A DNA stretch of 64,000 nucleotides from Gallibacter sp963558965 (GTDB lineage Bacteria; Bacillota; Clostridia; Peptostreptococcales; Anaerovoracaceae). Made by a program: the position numbers and the translations under genes. This document shows, piece after piece, positions 15,316 to 23,158 of the stretch; positions within the stretch are counted from its first letter, which is position 1; each line of letters opens with the position of its first letter. The notes below the pieces were generated by a model that saw nothing but the letters and a program-made list of their open reading frames with translations, had not been told where the DNA came from and made no database searches. Location: the NCBI GenBank assembly GCA_963558965.1, contig CAUWIT010000011.1, forward strand, positions 7,095 to 71,094, read 5' to 3'.

Positions 15316-16056
15316 CTAATCCTCCTTATAGCAACAATGATTTTTCGCCTGGCAACATTCTTCTGAAGGTTCCATAAGTTTTGGTAATACTTCTTCTTTT
15401 GTGCCAAAAGCAGAAACTTCACCGTTGTCAATTACCATGATTTTATCAGCAATCTGGATAATACGTTCCTGGTGGGAGATAATAATCAAGCTCTGTTTCT
15501 TTTCGTCATGGATTTTTTCAAACTGTTTTACTAACATTGAGAAACTCCACAAGTCAATACCAGCTTCAGGTTCGTCGAAAATACAAACTCTATGTGGTTT
15601 TGCAAGTACTGATGCAATTTCAATACGTTTCATTTCACCACCTGATAGAGTATTGTCGATTTCTCTATCTACATAATCGTTAGTACATAGACCTACATTT
15701 GCAAGCATATCACAACACTGTTCTCTTGATAATTCGTGTTCTGCTGCAAGTGAAAGTAGACGTTTAACTGTCATACCTTTGAAACGTGGTGGCTGCTGAA
15801 AAGCAAAGCCGATACCTGCGTTTGCTCTGTGGTTAATATCATAGTCTGAAATATCTTGGCCATCTAGTATAACTTGACCAGAAGTCGCATCCATAATACC
15901 CATAATAGTTTTTGCAAGTGAAGATTTACCACCGCCGTTAGGCCCAGTGATAACTAGTGTTTCACCATCTTCAACTTGGAAACTTACATCCTTTAATATT
16001 TCCTTTTTACCGTTTGTATCCAAAGCGGTAAGTGATAGATTTTTTATCTCAAGCAT
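15316..16056 (-). CDS. sufC: SufC, ABC-type ATPase of Fe-S cluster assembly
   Basis: SufC is the cytosolic ATPase that drives conformational change in the SufB scaffold. Walker A is GPNGGGKSS (near 39), the signature is LSGGEMKRIEIA (near 140) and Walker B is VCIFDEPEAGID (near 160), all standard for SufC. At 246 residues it has the usual length, but the last 16 residues carry four cysteines (EECCQAKNHCCYKED), an unusual tail that could bind metal or a cluster. The operon is sufC-sufB with 3 nt spacing, driven by the consensus promoter at 16106-16135. Confidence 0.93.
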   Translation of the reverse strand: MLEIKNLSLTALDTNGKKEILKDVSFQVEDGETLVITGPNGGGKSSLAKTIMGIMDATSGQVILDGQDISDYDINHRANAGIGFAFQQPPRFKGMTVKRLLSLAAEHELSREQCCDMLANVGLCTNDYVDREIDNTLSGGEMKRIEIASVLAKPHRVCIFDEPEAGIDLWSFSMLVKQFEKIHDEKKQSLIIISHQERIIQIADKIMVIDNGEVSAFGTKEEVLPKLMEPSEECCQAKNHCCYKED

Positions 16057-16105
16057 TAAATTGCCTCCTTAAAAGCATTGAATTTTATTAGTTGTCAACA
16101 TTCTT

Positions 16106-16135
16106 ATTATACTTGAATAATCTTTCAAATGTCAA
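16106..16135 (-). promoter_or_regulatory. Consensus sigma-A promoter of sufCB
   Basis: On the minus strand a perfect TTGACA (16130-16135) and perfect TATAAT (16106-16111) are 18 nt apart, about 50 nt before the sufC start. An IscR-type site was not recognised in the leader. Confidence 0.8.
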
Positions 16136-16140
16136 TAGAA

Positions 16141-16170
16141 AAACGGAACATCCAAATGGATGTTCCGTTT
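16141..16170 (-). terminator. Terminator of the rnf operon
   Basis: Arms 16141-16154 and 16157-16170 are perfect 14-base inverted repeats with a very small loop. On the minus strand it is followed by a T-rich tract. It ends rnfCDGEAB, 28 nt after the rnfB stop, just upstream of the suf promoter. Confidence 0.85.
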
Positions 16171-16197
16171 CCCGTTTATTTAAATTTCCCGAAAGGA

Positions 16198-17037
16198 TTA
16201 AGCTTCAGCTTTTTCTTCTGCAGGCTGTGCAACAACAACCTTCTTTTCCTTAGGAACAACTACGATAGCACCAGTTGGACATTCCTTAGCGCACATACCG
16301 CAGTTCTTACATTTATCGTAATCGATTTTTGCAAGACCGTTTTCAACGTGGATAGCATCGAACTTACAAGTTTTTTCGCACTTCATGCAGCCGATACAAC
16401 CGCTCTTACAGTTTTTCATAACTTTAGCACCCTTGTCCTGAGATTTACATCTAGGTGATACTCTGTCGTCCTTAGTTAGGATTTCGATAACAGATTTTGG
16501 ACAAGTTTTAGCACAAACTCCGCAGCCTACGCAAACGTCTCTGTCTACTACAGCAACGCCGTTTACGATTGATAGAGCACCGAAGTCACAAGCTCTTACA
16601 CAGTCACCAAGGCCAAGACATCCGTATGAACATCCTTTGCCGCCTCCGAATAACTGTACAGCACCTTTACAAGTCATCTTGCTGCCGTATTTCATAATGT
16701 CTGTAGCAACTGATTTGTTACCCTGACACATAACTACTGCAACTGGTGGAGCAGTTTCTTCTGCAGCAACACCTAGGATTTCACCGATCTGTGCAGCTAC
16801 ATCAGCGCCACCTACTGGACACTTGTTAACAGGTGTGTTTTTATCTTCACCGAATGCTGCAGCATAGCCGTCACAACCTGAGAAACCGCAAGCACCGCAG
16901 TTTGCACCCGGTAGTACTTCTCTTACTTTTGCTACTGTTTCATCTACAGGAACGTACATAATTTTAGCAGCAACAGTAAGTACGATACCAAATACTAGAC
17001 CTAAGCCTACAACCAAGATAATTGGTAATGCGTTCAT
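16198..17037 (-). CDS. rnfB: Rnf complex subunit B (Fe-S ferredoxin-like)
   Basis: RnfB is the electron entry subunit that takes electrons from reduced ferredoxin. It is 279 residues long, with a membrane helix (4-25), a four-cysteine Fe-S domain with NCGACGFSGCDGYA near 47 and CPVGG near 74, and a block of [4Fe-4S] ferredoxin motifs: CVGCGVCAKTCP near 168, CIGCMKCEKTC near 215 and CKNCGMCAKECP near 243, plus CSYGCLGLGDCVRAC near 136. The tail is lysine and glutamate rich. It is the last gene of the rnf operon, 17 nt after rnfA. Confidence 0.96.
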   Translation of the reverse strand: MNALPIILVVGLGLVFGIVLTVAAKIMYVPVDETVAKVREVLPGANCGACGFSGCDGYAAAFGEDKNTPVNKCPVGGADVAAQIGEILGVAAEETAPPVAVVMCQGNKSVATDIMKYGSKMTCKGAVQLFGGGKGCSYGCLGLGDCVRACDFGALSIVNGVAVVDRDVCVGCGVCAKTCPKSVIEILTKDDRVSPRCKSQDKGAKVMKNCKSGCIGCMKCEKTCKFDAIHVENGLAKIDYDKCKNCGMCAKECPTGAIVVVPKEKKVVVAQPAEEKAEA

Positions 17038-17054
17038 ATCTATTCCTCCTTATA

Positions 17055-17648
17055 TTATGCAAATATTCCGTCTACCATTCCTGAGAATCCCATGAATGAT
17101 AGAGAAAGAATTGAAGCAGTAACTAGTGTGATAGGAATACCCTTAAATGATTCTGGGATTAGAGTATTCTTTTCTAATTTTCCTCTTAGACCAGCAAATA
17201 ATACCATAGCTAGTAGGAAACCAACGCCAGCACCAAGAGAGTTAAAGATTGACTGTACAAATGTGTATCCTTCGTCAATGTTTAATACAGTTACACCAAG
17301 TACAGCACAGTTTGTTGTAATCAGTGGTAGGTAAACACCTAGAGACTGATATAGAGGTGGCATGTACTTTTTAAGTATCATTTCTAGTAACTGTACAAGT
17401 GATGCGATTACTAGGATGAATACTACTGTCTGTAGGTATCCAATGCCGTATGCATCAAGTACAAATGTCTGAATTGGCCAAGTTACTGCAGTAGCAAGTA
17501 CCATAACGAATGTTACAGCAGCACCCATACCAACAGCTGAGTCAAGTTTCTTAGATACGCCTAGGAAAGGACAAATACCTAAGAACTTTGATAGTACGAA
17601 GTTATCAACAAGGATAACGCTCATCATGATCATTAATAGTTCTTTCAT
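17055..17648 (-). CDS. rnfA: Rnf complex subunit A (membrane)
   Basis: RnfA is one of two related six-helix membrane subunits that sit in the middle of the Rnf complex and hold an intramembrane Fe-S cluster between them. The 197-residue protein has the normal length. A cysteine is present in the conserved KFLGICPFLGVSKK segment (near 21-34), and a second in PLITTNCAVLGV (near 108-119), matching the half-site motifs of RnfA/RnfE. The start codon abuts the stop of rnfE. Confidence 0.96.
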   Translation of the reverse strand: MKELLMIMMSVILVDNFVLSKFLGICPFLGVSKKLDSAVGMGAAVTFVMVLATAVTWPIQTFVLDAYGIGYLQTVVFILVIASLVQLLEMILKKYMPPLYQSLGVYLPLITTNCAVLGVTVLNIDEGYTFVQSIFNSLGAGVGFLLAMVLFAGLRGKLEKNTLIPESFKGIPITLVTASILSLSFMGFSGMVDGIFA

Positions 17649-18331
17649 TATGCTTTATCCCCCTGTTCTTCACATGAAATCTGTGAGCACTGATCTGCCA
17701 TTGGGCAAGCGCCACAACCAAATTCCTTTTTCTTAATAGCTTTTCCACCTGAGAACTTGTTAACTGCTGCTACTAAGCAACCGAAAACAAAGAATCCACC
17801 AGGAGCTAGCATAAATATTGTCATAGGTGAGATTGATCCGCCACCGTAGATAGCGATATCAAATAGAGTACCACTTCCGAAGAATTCACGGATTAGACCC
17901 ATGCAAGTTAGAGTCAATGTAAATCCAAGACCCATACCGATACCATCTAAAGCAGAATCGATAACTGAGTTTTTGTTAGCGAACATTTCGGCTCTTCCTA
18001 GGATGATACAGTTTACTACGATAAGTGGTATAAACAATCCAAGGGAAGCATCAAGTGCTGGTAGGTAAGCTTTTAGTAACATCTGTACTACTGTTACGAA
18101 ACCAGCGATTACTACGATATAGCAAGGGATTCTTACTTTATCTGGAATGATGTTCTTTAATAGTGAAATAGCAATATTTGAACAAATCAATACAGCCATA
18201 GCTGCAACACCCATACCTGCACCGTTGATAGCACTTGTTGTTGTAGCAAGTGTAGGACATGTACCTAGTAGTAGTACTAGTGTAGGGTTTTCTTTTATAA
18301 TACCTTTAGTTAAGATTTTTAGTTTTTCCAT
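17648..18331 (-). CDS. rnfE: Rnf complex subunit E (membrane) with cysteine-rich tail
   Basis: RnfE is the structural partner of RnfA. The six-helix core covers about residues 1-195, with the conserved cysteines in LLLGTCPTLATTT (near 24) and PLIVVNCIILGRAEMF (near 106). At 227 residues it is longer than the roughly 200-residue proteobacterial proteins; the added tail begins KKKEFGCGACPMADQCSQISC and carries four cysteines in a C-x2-C-x5-C-x4-C arrangement on the side predicted to be cytosolic. Start and stop overlap or abut rnfG and rnfA, giving tight translational coupling. Confidence 0.95.
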   Translation of the reverse strand: MEKLKILTKGIIKENPTLVLLLGTCPTLATTTSAINGAGMGVAAMAVLICSNIAISLLKNIIPDKVRIPCYIVVIAGFVTVVQMLLKAYLPALDASLGLFIPLIVVNCIILGRAEMFANKNSVIDSALDGIGMGLGFTLTLTCMGLIREFFGSGTLFDIAIYGGGSISPMTIFMLAPGGFFVFGCLVAAVNKFSGGKAIKKKEFGCGACPMADQCSQISCEEQGDKA

Positions 18332-18882
18332 TATTTAACACCTCCACAGTCTTTGTATTGCTGAAGAGCGCCTTTAACAGCATCATATACACCGCCAGAT
18401 GAAACTGATGCACCTACTACGTAGTCAACATTTTTTTCATCTTTAACTTTGTCAGCAGTAAGTTCTGTTACACCTTCGTATCCTTTTAGATATTCAGGAG
18501 TCATAGCTTTTGTACCTAGACCTGGTGTGTCAGCATGGCTAGTTACCTTAACTCCAGTGATAGCACCATTTTTATCAATACCTGTCATTACAGTCATCTG
18601 TCCACCAAATGATTTTGAAGTTGAAGTAACTACAACTCCGCATTTGTTGTTAGCAACATAGTATTCTGTAACGCCATCGTTTAATTTGCCTGTGTATTCT
18701 GTGAATGAATCAGCATCAGCTAATACTTCAGCTCTTGTTTTATCTGCATTTTCCTTAGCAATCTTTTCAATCTGAGGTTTTGTAGCGCTGTTTGAGAATA
18801 CTAGAGCTACAGTAATTACTAGACAGATAACTACAAGTACAAGAGTAGGGGCGATATTTTCCTGGAAATTCTTATTTTTCAT
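18331..18882 (-). CDS. rnfG: Rnf complex subunit G (covalent FMN)
   Basis: RnfG is a single-pass membrane protein whose outer domain carries a covalently bound FMN attached by ApbE. The membrane helix is residues 13-33, and the FMN-binding domain follows to residue 183. The usual flavin attachment motif SGAT-x-T/S appears here as VGASVSSGGV near residue 160, so the acceptor position is Ser rather than Thr. I chose the ATG at 18882, which has AAGGAGGG just upstream and overlaps the rnfD stop region by 11 nt; a longer reading to 18936 crosses that site. Confidence 0.93.
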   Translation of the reverse strand: MKNKNFQENIAPTLVLVVICLVITVALVFSNSATKPQIEKIAKENADKTRAEVLADADSFTEYTGKLNDGVTEYYVANNKCGVVVTSTSKSFGGQMTVMTGIDKNGAITGVKVTSHADTPGLGTKAMTPEYLKGYEGVTELTADKVKDEKNVDYVVGASVSSGGVYDAVKGALQQYKDCGGVK

Positions 18883-19849
18883 TTTTAGCGCCCTCCTTCT
18901 TTTTTTTATATAGTCTGTTAACACAGAAGTTTTCAATGTGAGGTGTTAGTACGTTCATTAGTAGGATACCAAATGAAACACCTTCTGGATATGCACCAAA
19001 TAGTCTGATTAGCATAGTCATAATACCACAACCTACACCGAAGATAACTTTACCTAGAGGTAATAGAGGAGTAGTTACATAGTCAGTTGCCATGAAGAAT
19101 GCACCTAACATAACACCACCTGCTAGGATGTGGAATACAGCCATGTGGATATCGCCAGTAGCGATTAGTGCAATAATAAATACTGTACCGATGAAGCAAA
19201 CTGGAGTGATAGGTGAGATAACCTTTTTCCAGATTAGGAATAATCCACCGATAATTAGTGCGATAGCACTTACTTCACCCATAGAACCACCGATTGTTCC
19301 TAGGAACATGTCCATGTTAGAAGGTAGATCAGCACTTGCTCCACTTTCTTTTAGAAGTCCAAGAGGAGTAGGGCCTGTAGTAGCATCTACAGAAGCTGTT
19401 CTTGGAACTGGCCATGTTGTCATCTGAGTTGCAAATGAGATGAACAATACGATTCTTGCTGTAATAGCAGGGTTAAATAAGTTGTGCCCTAGTCCACCAA
19501 ATAACTGTTTTACTACTAGGATAGCGATTGCTGAACCGATAATAGCAATGTAGTATGGTAGGTTAGCTGGGACATTGAATGCGATCAAAAGACCTGTTAA
19601 AGCAGCTGATAGATCGCCAACTGTCTGAGGTTTCTTCATCAACATGTTCCAAAGATATTCAAACAGTACTGCTGACAATACGCAAACAGCTGAAAGGATA
19701 AGAACCCTTGGGCCGAAAACGTATGTACTTACGCATAGAGAAGGGATAAGGGCTAAGATAACCATTCCCATAATTCTCTGAGTATCTTCGTTATTAACCG
19801 CATGTGGTGAAGAAGATACTATAAGATTATTGTAATACTTCTTTTCCAT
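18872..19849 (-). CDS. rnfD: Rnf complex subunit D (membrane, covalent FMN)
   Basis: RnfD is a multi-helix membrane subunit, homologous to NqrB, proposed to carry ions and a covalent FMN. The 325-residue protein has the family's conserved GLLIAFNVPANLPYYIA segment near 85, GGLGHNLFNPAITARI near 117 and the flavin-attachment region TTGPTPLG near 150, where the Thr before PLG is the expected acceptor. The charged C-terminal tail KKKKEGAKNEK is cytosolic. The start codon abuts the rnfC stop. Confidence 0.95.
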   Translation of the reverse strand: MEKKYYNNLIVSSSPHAVNNEDTQRIMGMVILALIPSLCVSTYVFGPRVLILSAVCVLSAVLFEYLWNMLMKKPQTVGDLSAALTGLLIAFNVPANLPYYIAIIGSAIAILVVKQLFGGLGHNLFNPAITARIVLFISFATQMTTWPVPRTASVDATTGPTPLGLLKESGASADLPSNMDMFLGTIGGSMGEVSAIALIIGGLFLIWKKVISPITPVCFIGTVFIIALIATGDIHMAVFHILAGGVMLGAFFMATDYVTTPLLPLGKVIFGVGCGIMTMLIRLFGAYPEGVSFGILLMNVLTPHIENFCVNRLYKKKKEGAKNEK

Positions 19850-21168
19850 TATTTACTCTGTGCCTCCTTTAAAATAGCTTTACCCAATTTGTTGTTGAAG
19901 CCTAGAGGTCTTCTAGCTGGGCATACATAAGCACAACTTCCGCATTCCATACACTGCATTACCTGAAGTTTTTCAAGCATAACAGCATCTTTCTGTTCCA
20001 TAGCTTCTGTTAGAGCTGTTGGAAGTAGGTTAAATGGACATGCGTTGTGGCATCTTCCGCAGTTAATACAATTTGTTTCTTCAGGAACCATAGCCTGAGG
20101 ACCTGAGAATGCAAGAATTGCATTGTTGTTTTTTACAACTGGTAGTGCATCTGAGAAAATTGCTCTTCCCATCATAGGACCACCCATTAAGATCTTCTTA
20201 GGTGCTTCTTTGTAACCACCACAGAATTCGATAATGTCTGCGATACGAGTACCTAAAGGAGCGATAACATTTCCTGGGTTAGCAACTGCTGAACCGTCAA
20301 TTGTCATTCTCTTTTCAACTAGTGGCATACCAGTTCTGAAATACTTACCTACAAATGCGATAGAAGTTACGTTAGATAGGATAACTCCTAGTGCAGCAGG
20401 AAGAACTCCAGCAGCCATATGCTTACCTGTGATTTCGTAAATCATTACACGTTCAGCACCCTGTGGGTATGTTGTCTGAAGAGTAACAACTTCGATTTTG
20501 TCTGAAAGTCCTTGCTCAGCAAGTGTAGCTTTCAATTTTTCAATTGCATCTGGTTTGTTTCCTTCAACACCGATGTATCCTTTTGCAAGGTTAAGGTGTT
20601 TCATAACCAGTTTCATACCATCGATGATATCCTGAGTATCTTCAAGCATAAGTCTGTGGTCAGAAGTGATATATGGTTCACATTCTGCAGCGTTTACGAT
20701 TAAAGTATCAACTTCGTCGATGTTCTGTGGATTGAATTTGATGTGAGTCGGGAATGACGCACCTCCCAATCCTACAAGTCCGCTCTTTCTGATTGCAGCA
20801 ACGAACTCTTCCATTGTTTCTGCTTTTGGAACTTCTAGTCCTTCAAAAGCTTCCTGTTTACCGTCTGTTTCAATAACGATAACTTGATCATAGCCACCCA
20901 TTGCATTTCTCTGTTCTTCGATTGCTTTAACAGTACCTGAAACGCTTGAGTGAATTGGTGCACTTACGAATGCATCAGTGTCTCCAATAAGCTGTCCAAC
21001 TTTAACAGTGTCGCCTTTTGCTACAAGAGGTTTACATGGAGCACCAATGTGCATAGACATTGGAATGCAAACTTCTGAAGGTACAGGCATTACCTGTGTT
21101 TCACACTGTGCAGTGTTTTTATGATGGGCAACGTGGATGCTGTGTAAATGCTTTCTCTGTTGACTCAT
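19849..21168 (-). CDS. rnfC: Rnf complex subunit C (NADH-binding, Fe-S)
   Basis: RnfC is the peripheral subunit that passes electrons to NAD+. In 439 residues it shows a biotinyl/lipoyl-like N-terminal region (about 30-100), an NuoF-like nucleotide domain with GLVGLGGASFPTHIKF near 131, a SLBB-like region, and two ferredoxin motifs, CINCGRCHNACPFN near 366 and CMECGSCAYVCPARR near 405. It is first in the operon, so transcription starts in the 150-nt region shared with the divergent aldolase gene. The order C-D-G-E-A-B is typical for clostridial rnf. Confidence 0.96.
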   Translation of the reverse strand: MSQQRKHLHSIHVAHHKNTAQCETQVMPVPSEVCIPMSMHIGAPCKPLVAKGDTVKVGQLIGDTDAFVSAPIHSSVSGTVKAIEEQRNAMGGYDQVIVIETDGKQEAFEGLEVPKAETMEEFVAAIRKSGLVGLGGASFPTHIKFNPQNIDEVDTLIVNAAECEPYITSDHRLMLEDTQDIIDGMKLVMKHLNLAKGYIGVEGNKPDAIEKLKATLAEQGLSDKIEVVTLQTTYPQGAERVMIYEITGKHMAAGVLPAALGVILSNVTSIAFVGKYFRTGMPLVEKRMTIDGSAVANPGNVIAPLGTRIADIIEFCGGYKEAPKKILMGGPMMGRAIFSDALPVVKNNNAILAFSGPQAMVPEETNCINCGRCHNACPFNLLPTALTEAMEQKDAVMLEKLQVMQCMECGSCAYVCPARRPLGFNNKLGKAILKEAQSK

Positions 21169-21318
21169 TTATAAAACCTTCCTTTCGTGAAAATTTGTAT
21201 CAAACCGAACATTATCATAATATCACTTTTTTCAAATAAAAGCTACATTTATTGTGAAAAAAAGTTTATACTTAGTGTTGAAAAACAGTTATTTTTTAAT
21301 ATTTTTGTGAGGTATACT

Positions 21319-22281
21319 ATGGAATGGGTATCAGAAAAGTTAGAAATTTGTCAGGCTGGTAGGTTTTTATTGGAAAATCAGCTTGTTTCACGAACTTGGG
21401 GCAATCTATCTATTTTAGTTGACGATGACACTTTTATCATTAGTCCAAGCGGTAAGAGTTACATGGAAACCCAGGCTAAAGACATTGCAGAGGTAGAGCT
21501 TGAAACGTTGAAATTTCACGGAAATTCAAAGCCCTCATCGGAGATGGCAGCTCACAAGGTTATATATAATGGCATCGAAGATGCAAAGGCATGTGTCCAT
21601 ACACATCAGAGATTTGTAACTGCTGTATCGGTCTTAGCCAATAGTTATTTACAGGCGAAAAAATGCCAAAAATCAGATAAAATCAGCGAAAAACTAATAA
21701 ATACAGTACCACAAGATATAGGGGAATCCTTTGCATTATATGGTATGGCTGGCAGCGAGCAATTAGCAGAAAATATAGGACGAGCTATTGGTAGAACTGT
21801 AAAAATGGAAAATTCTTTTATCATATTAGCTAATCATGGTGCCATATGTTGGGGTAAATCAATGGATGAAGCCATAGAAGTTGCGCTTAATTTAGAAAAT
21901 AAATGTCAAAGGTTTTTAGATGAACTAGGATGTGTATATATAAAAGGAAAGGAATTTGTAGATTTTAAATATAAAAAGGTAGGCAATAAGTATATTTGTT
22001 TTGCAGATCAGCCAGAGGTAAAAGCGGTAAAAGCAGATAGCTTGGCAGGATACATAGACGATTTTGGTCAAATCGTAGGTGAATCTATCCAAATTGAAAA
22101 AGATGGGGCTGTAAAACTTGAAGCAGATAATCTGGAGGATTTGGAAGCTATGTACGAGATTGCTGGCAAAAATGCTTTGGCATGGCAAATAGCAAGTATG
22201 ATGAACGCACAAGCCATTCCTAAACAATATTTAAAGGAAATGCACCAAAAGTATGTAAATTATTATTCTAAGCTTAAGTGA
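21319..22281 (+). CDS. Class II aldolase/adducin family protein
   Basis: The first 200 residues of this 320-residue protein match zinc-dependent class II aldolases such as fuculose-phosphate aldolase. Zinc ligands appear in CVHTHQRF near residue 94 and in LANHGAICWG near 173, with the substrate loop SPSGKSYM near 49. The last 110 residues (FVDFKYKKVGNKYIC onward) are not part of a standard aldolase and look like a second, incomplete alpha/beta unit. The ATG at 21319 is chosen because GTGAGG precedes it and the aldolase fold begins there. The substrate is unknown. fabG-like and MATE genes follow on the same strand. Confidence 0.85.
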   Translation: MEWVSEKLEICQAGRFLLENQLVSRTWGNLSILVDDDTFIISPSGKSYMETQAKDIAEVELETLKFHGNSKPSSEMAAHKVIYNGIEDAKACVHTHQRFVTAVSVLANSYLQAKKCQKSDKISEKLINTVPQDIGESFALYGMAGSEQLAENIGRAIGRTVKMENSFIILANHGAICWGKSMDEAIEVALNLENKCQRFLDELGCVYIKGKEFVDFKYKKVGNKYICFADQPEVKAVKADSLAGYIDDFGQIVGESIQIEKDGAVKLEADNLEDLEAMYEIAGKNALAWQIASMMNAQAIPKQYLKEMHQKYVNYYSKLK

Positions 22282-22283
22282 TG

Positions 22284-22312
22284 TTGACAGCAAACCCTTA
22301 ATATTGTAAAAT
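22284..22312 (+). promoter_or_regulatory. Putative promoter of the SDR reductase gene
   Basis: A perfect TTGACA (22284-22289) and TAAAAT (22307-22312) are 17 nt apart, starting 3 nt after the aldolase stop and about 37 nt before the next ATG. Confidence 0.65.
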
Positions 22313-22348
22313 TTTTCAAGTGAATAATACATTAAAAGGAGAAAAATC

Positions 22349-23089
22349 ATGTTAAAAGATAAGGTGGCAATTGTAACTGGTGGCTCAGGTGGCATCGGAC
22401 AATGCATAGTAAAAAAATTAGCAGGAGAAGGGGCTATAGTAGTTATACATTATAACAATTCTCCAAAAGCAGCCGAAGATTTAAAGGCGGAACTAGACAA
22501 AGAAGGTTTAAGAACTGAAATTTATCAGTGTGATATTAGAGATAACAAAGCTGTTGAAAAAATGATAACAGATGTTCACGAAAGATACGGCAAGATTGAT
22601 ATTTTAGTAAACAATGCAGGAGTTGCTTTGGATGCTCGTATTCATAAAATGCCGGAGCAGTACTTTGACGACACAATGGCAATAAATGTAAAAGGCGTTT
22701 GGAATACATCACAGCACGTTGTGCCATTTATGATGGAGCAGGGTTCAGGTTCAATTATCAATATTTCATCAGTGGCTGGAACTCAGGGAAATATCGGCCA
22801 GTCAGGATATGCGACTTCAAAAGCGGCAGTTATTGGTTTAACTAAAACAGTTGCTCTTGAAACAGCTTCAAAAGGTGTTCGTGTAAATGCAGTTGCACCT
22901 GGAGTTATTGAAGTTGGTATGTCAGCTCAGATACCAGAAAAACTTATGCAGAGATTGATACCTAGCATCCCACTAGGCAGACCTGGCAAAGGTGAAGAAA
23001 TCGCTGCAACTGTAGCATTTTTAGCAGATGATGGCGCTGGATACATAACAGGACAGGTTATTGAAGTAAACGGCGGCATGCACATGTAA
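22349..23089 (+). CDS. fabG: Short-chain dehydrogenase/reductase, FabG-like
   Basis: This 246-residue NAD(P)-dependent reductase has the Rossmann motif TGGSGGIG (residues 10-17), NNAG near 90, the catalytic Ser in ISSVAG near 141 and YATSK near 155, and ends with ITGQVIEVNGGMHM as in 3-oxoacyl-ACP reductases. FabG reduces 3-oxoacyl-ACP in fatty acid synthesis, but SDRs of this sequence type also act on other hydroxyacyl or sugar substrates. It is not in a fab cluster; it lies between a class II aldolase and a MATE exporter, so another substrate is possible. An AAAGGAG site precedes the ATG. Confidence 0.85.
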   Translation: MLKDKVAIVTGGSGGIGQCIVKKLAGEGAIVVIHYNNSPKAAEDLKAELDKEGLRTEIYQCDIRDNKAVEKMITDVHERYGKIDILVNNAGVALDARIHKMPEQYFDDTMAINVKGVWNTSQHVVPFMMEQGSGSIINISSVAGTQGNIGQSGYATSKAAVIGLTKTVALETASKGVRVNAVAPGVIEVGMSAQIPEKLMQRLIPSIPLGRPGKGEEIAATVAFLADDGAGYITGQVIEVNGGMHM

Positions 23090-23158
23090 ATACAAAGATA
23101 AAAAATGATATAGCAATTGGGTTTTGAAATGTGCAATTCGAAAGGAGTTTAACTAATT

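Noticed and set aside
21187..21318. 44-residue N-terminal extension of the aldolase-family protein
   Set aside because: It covers the promoter region of the divergent rnf operon, is unlike aldolases, and the ATG at 21319 has a ribosome binding site.
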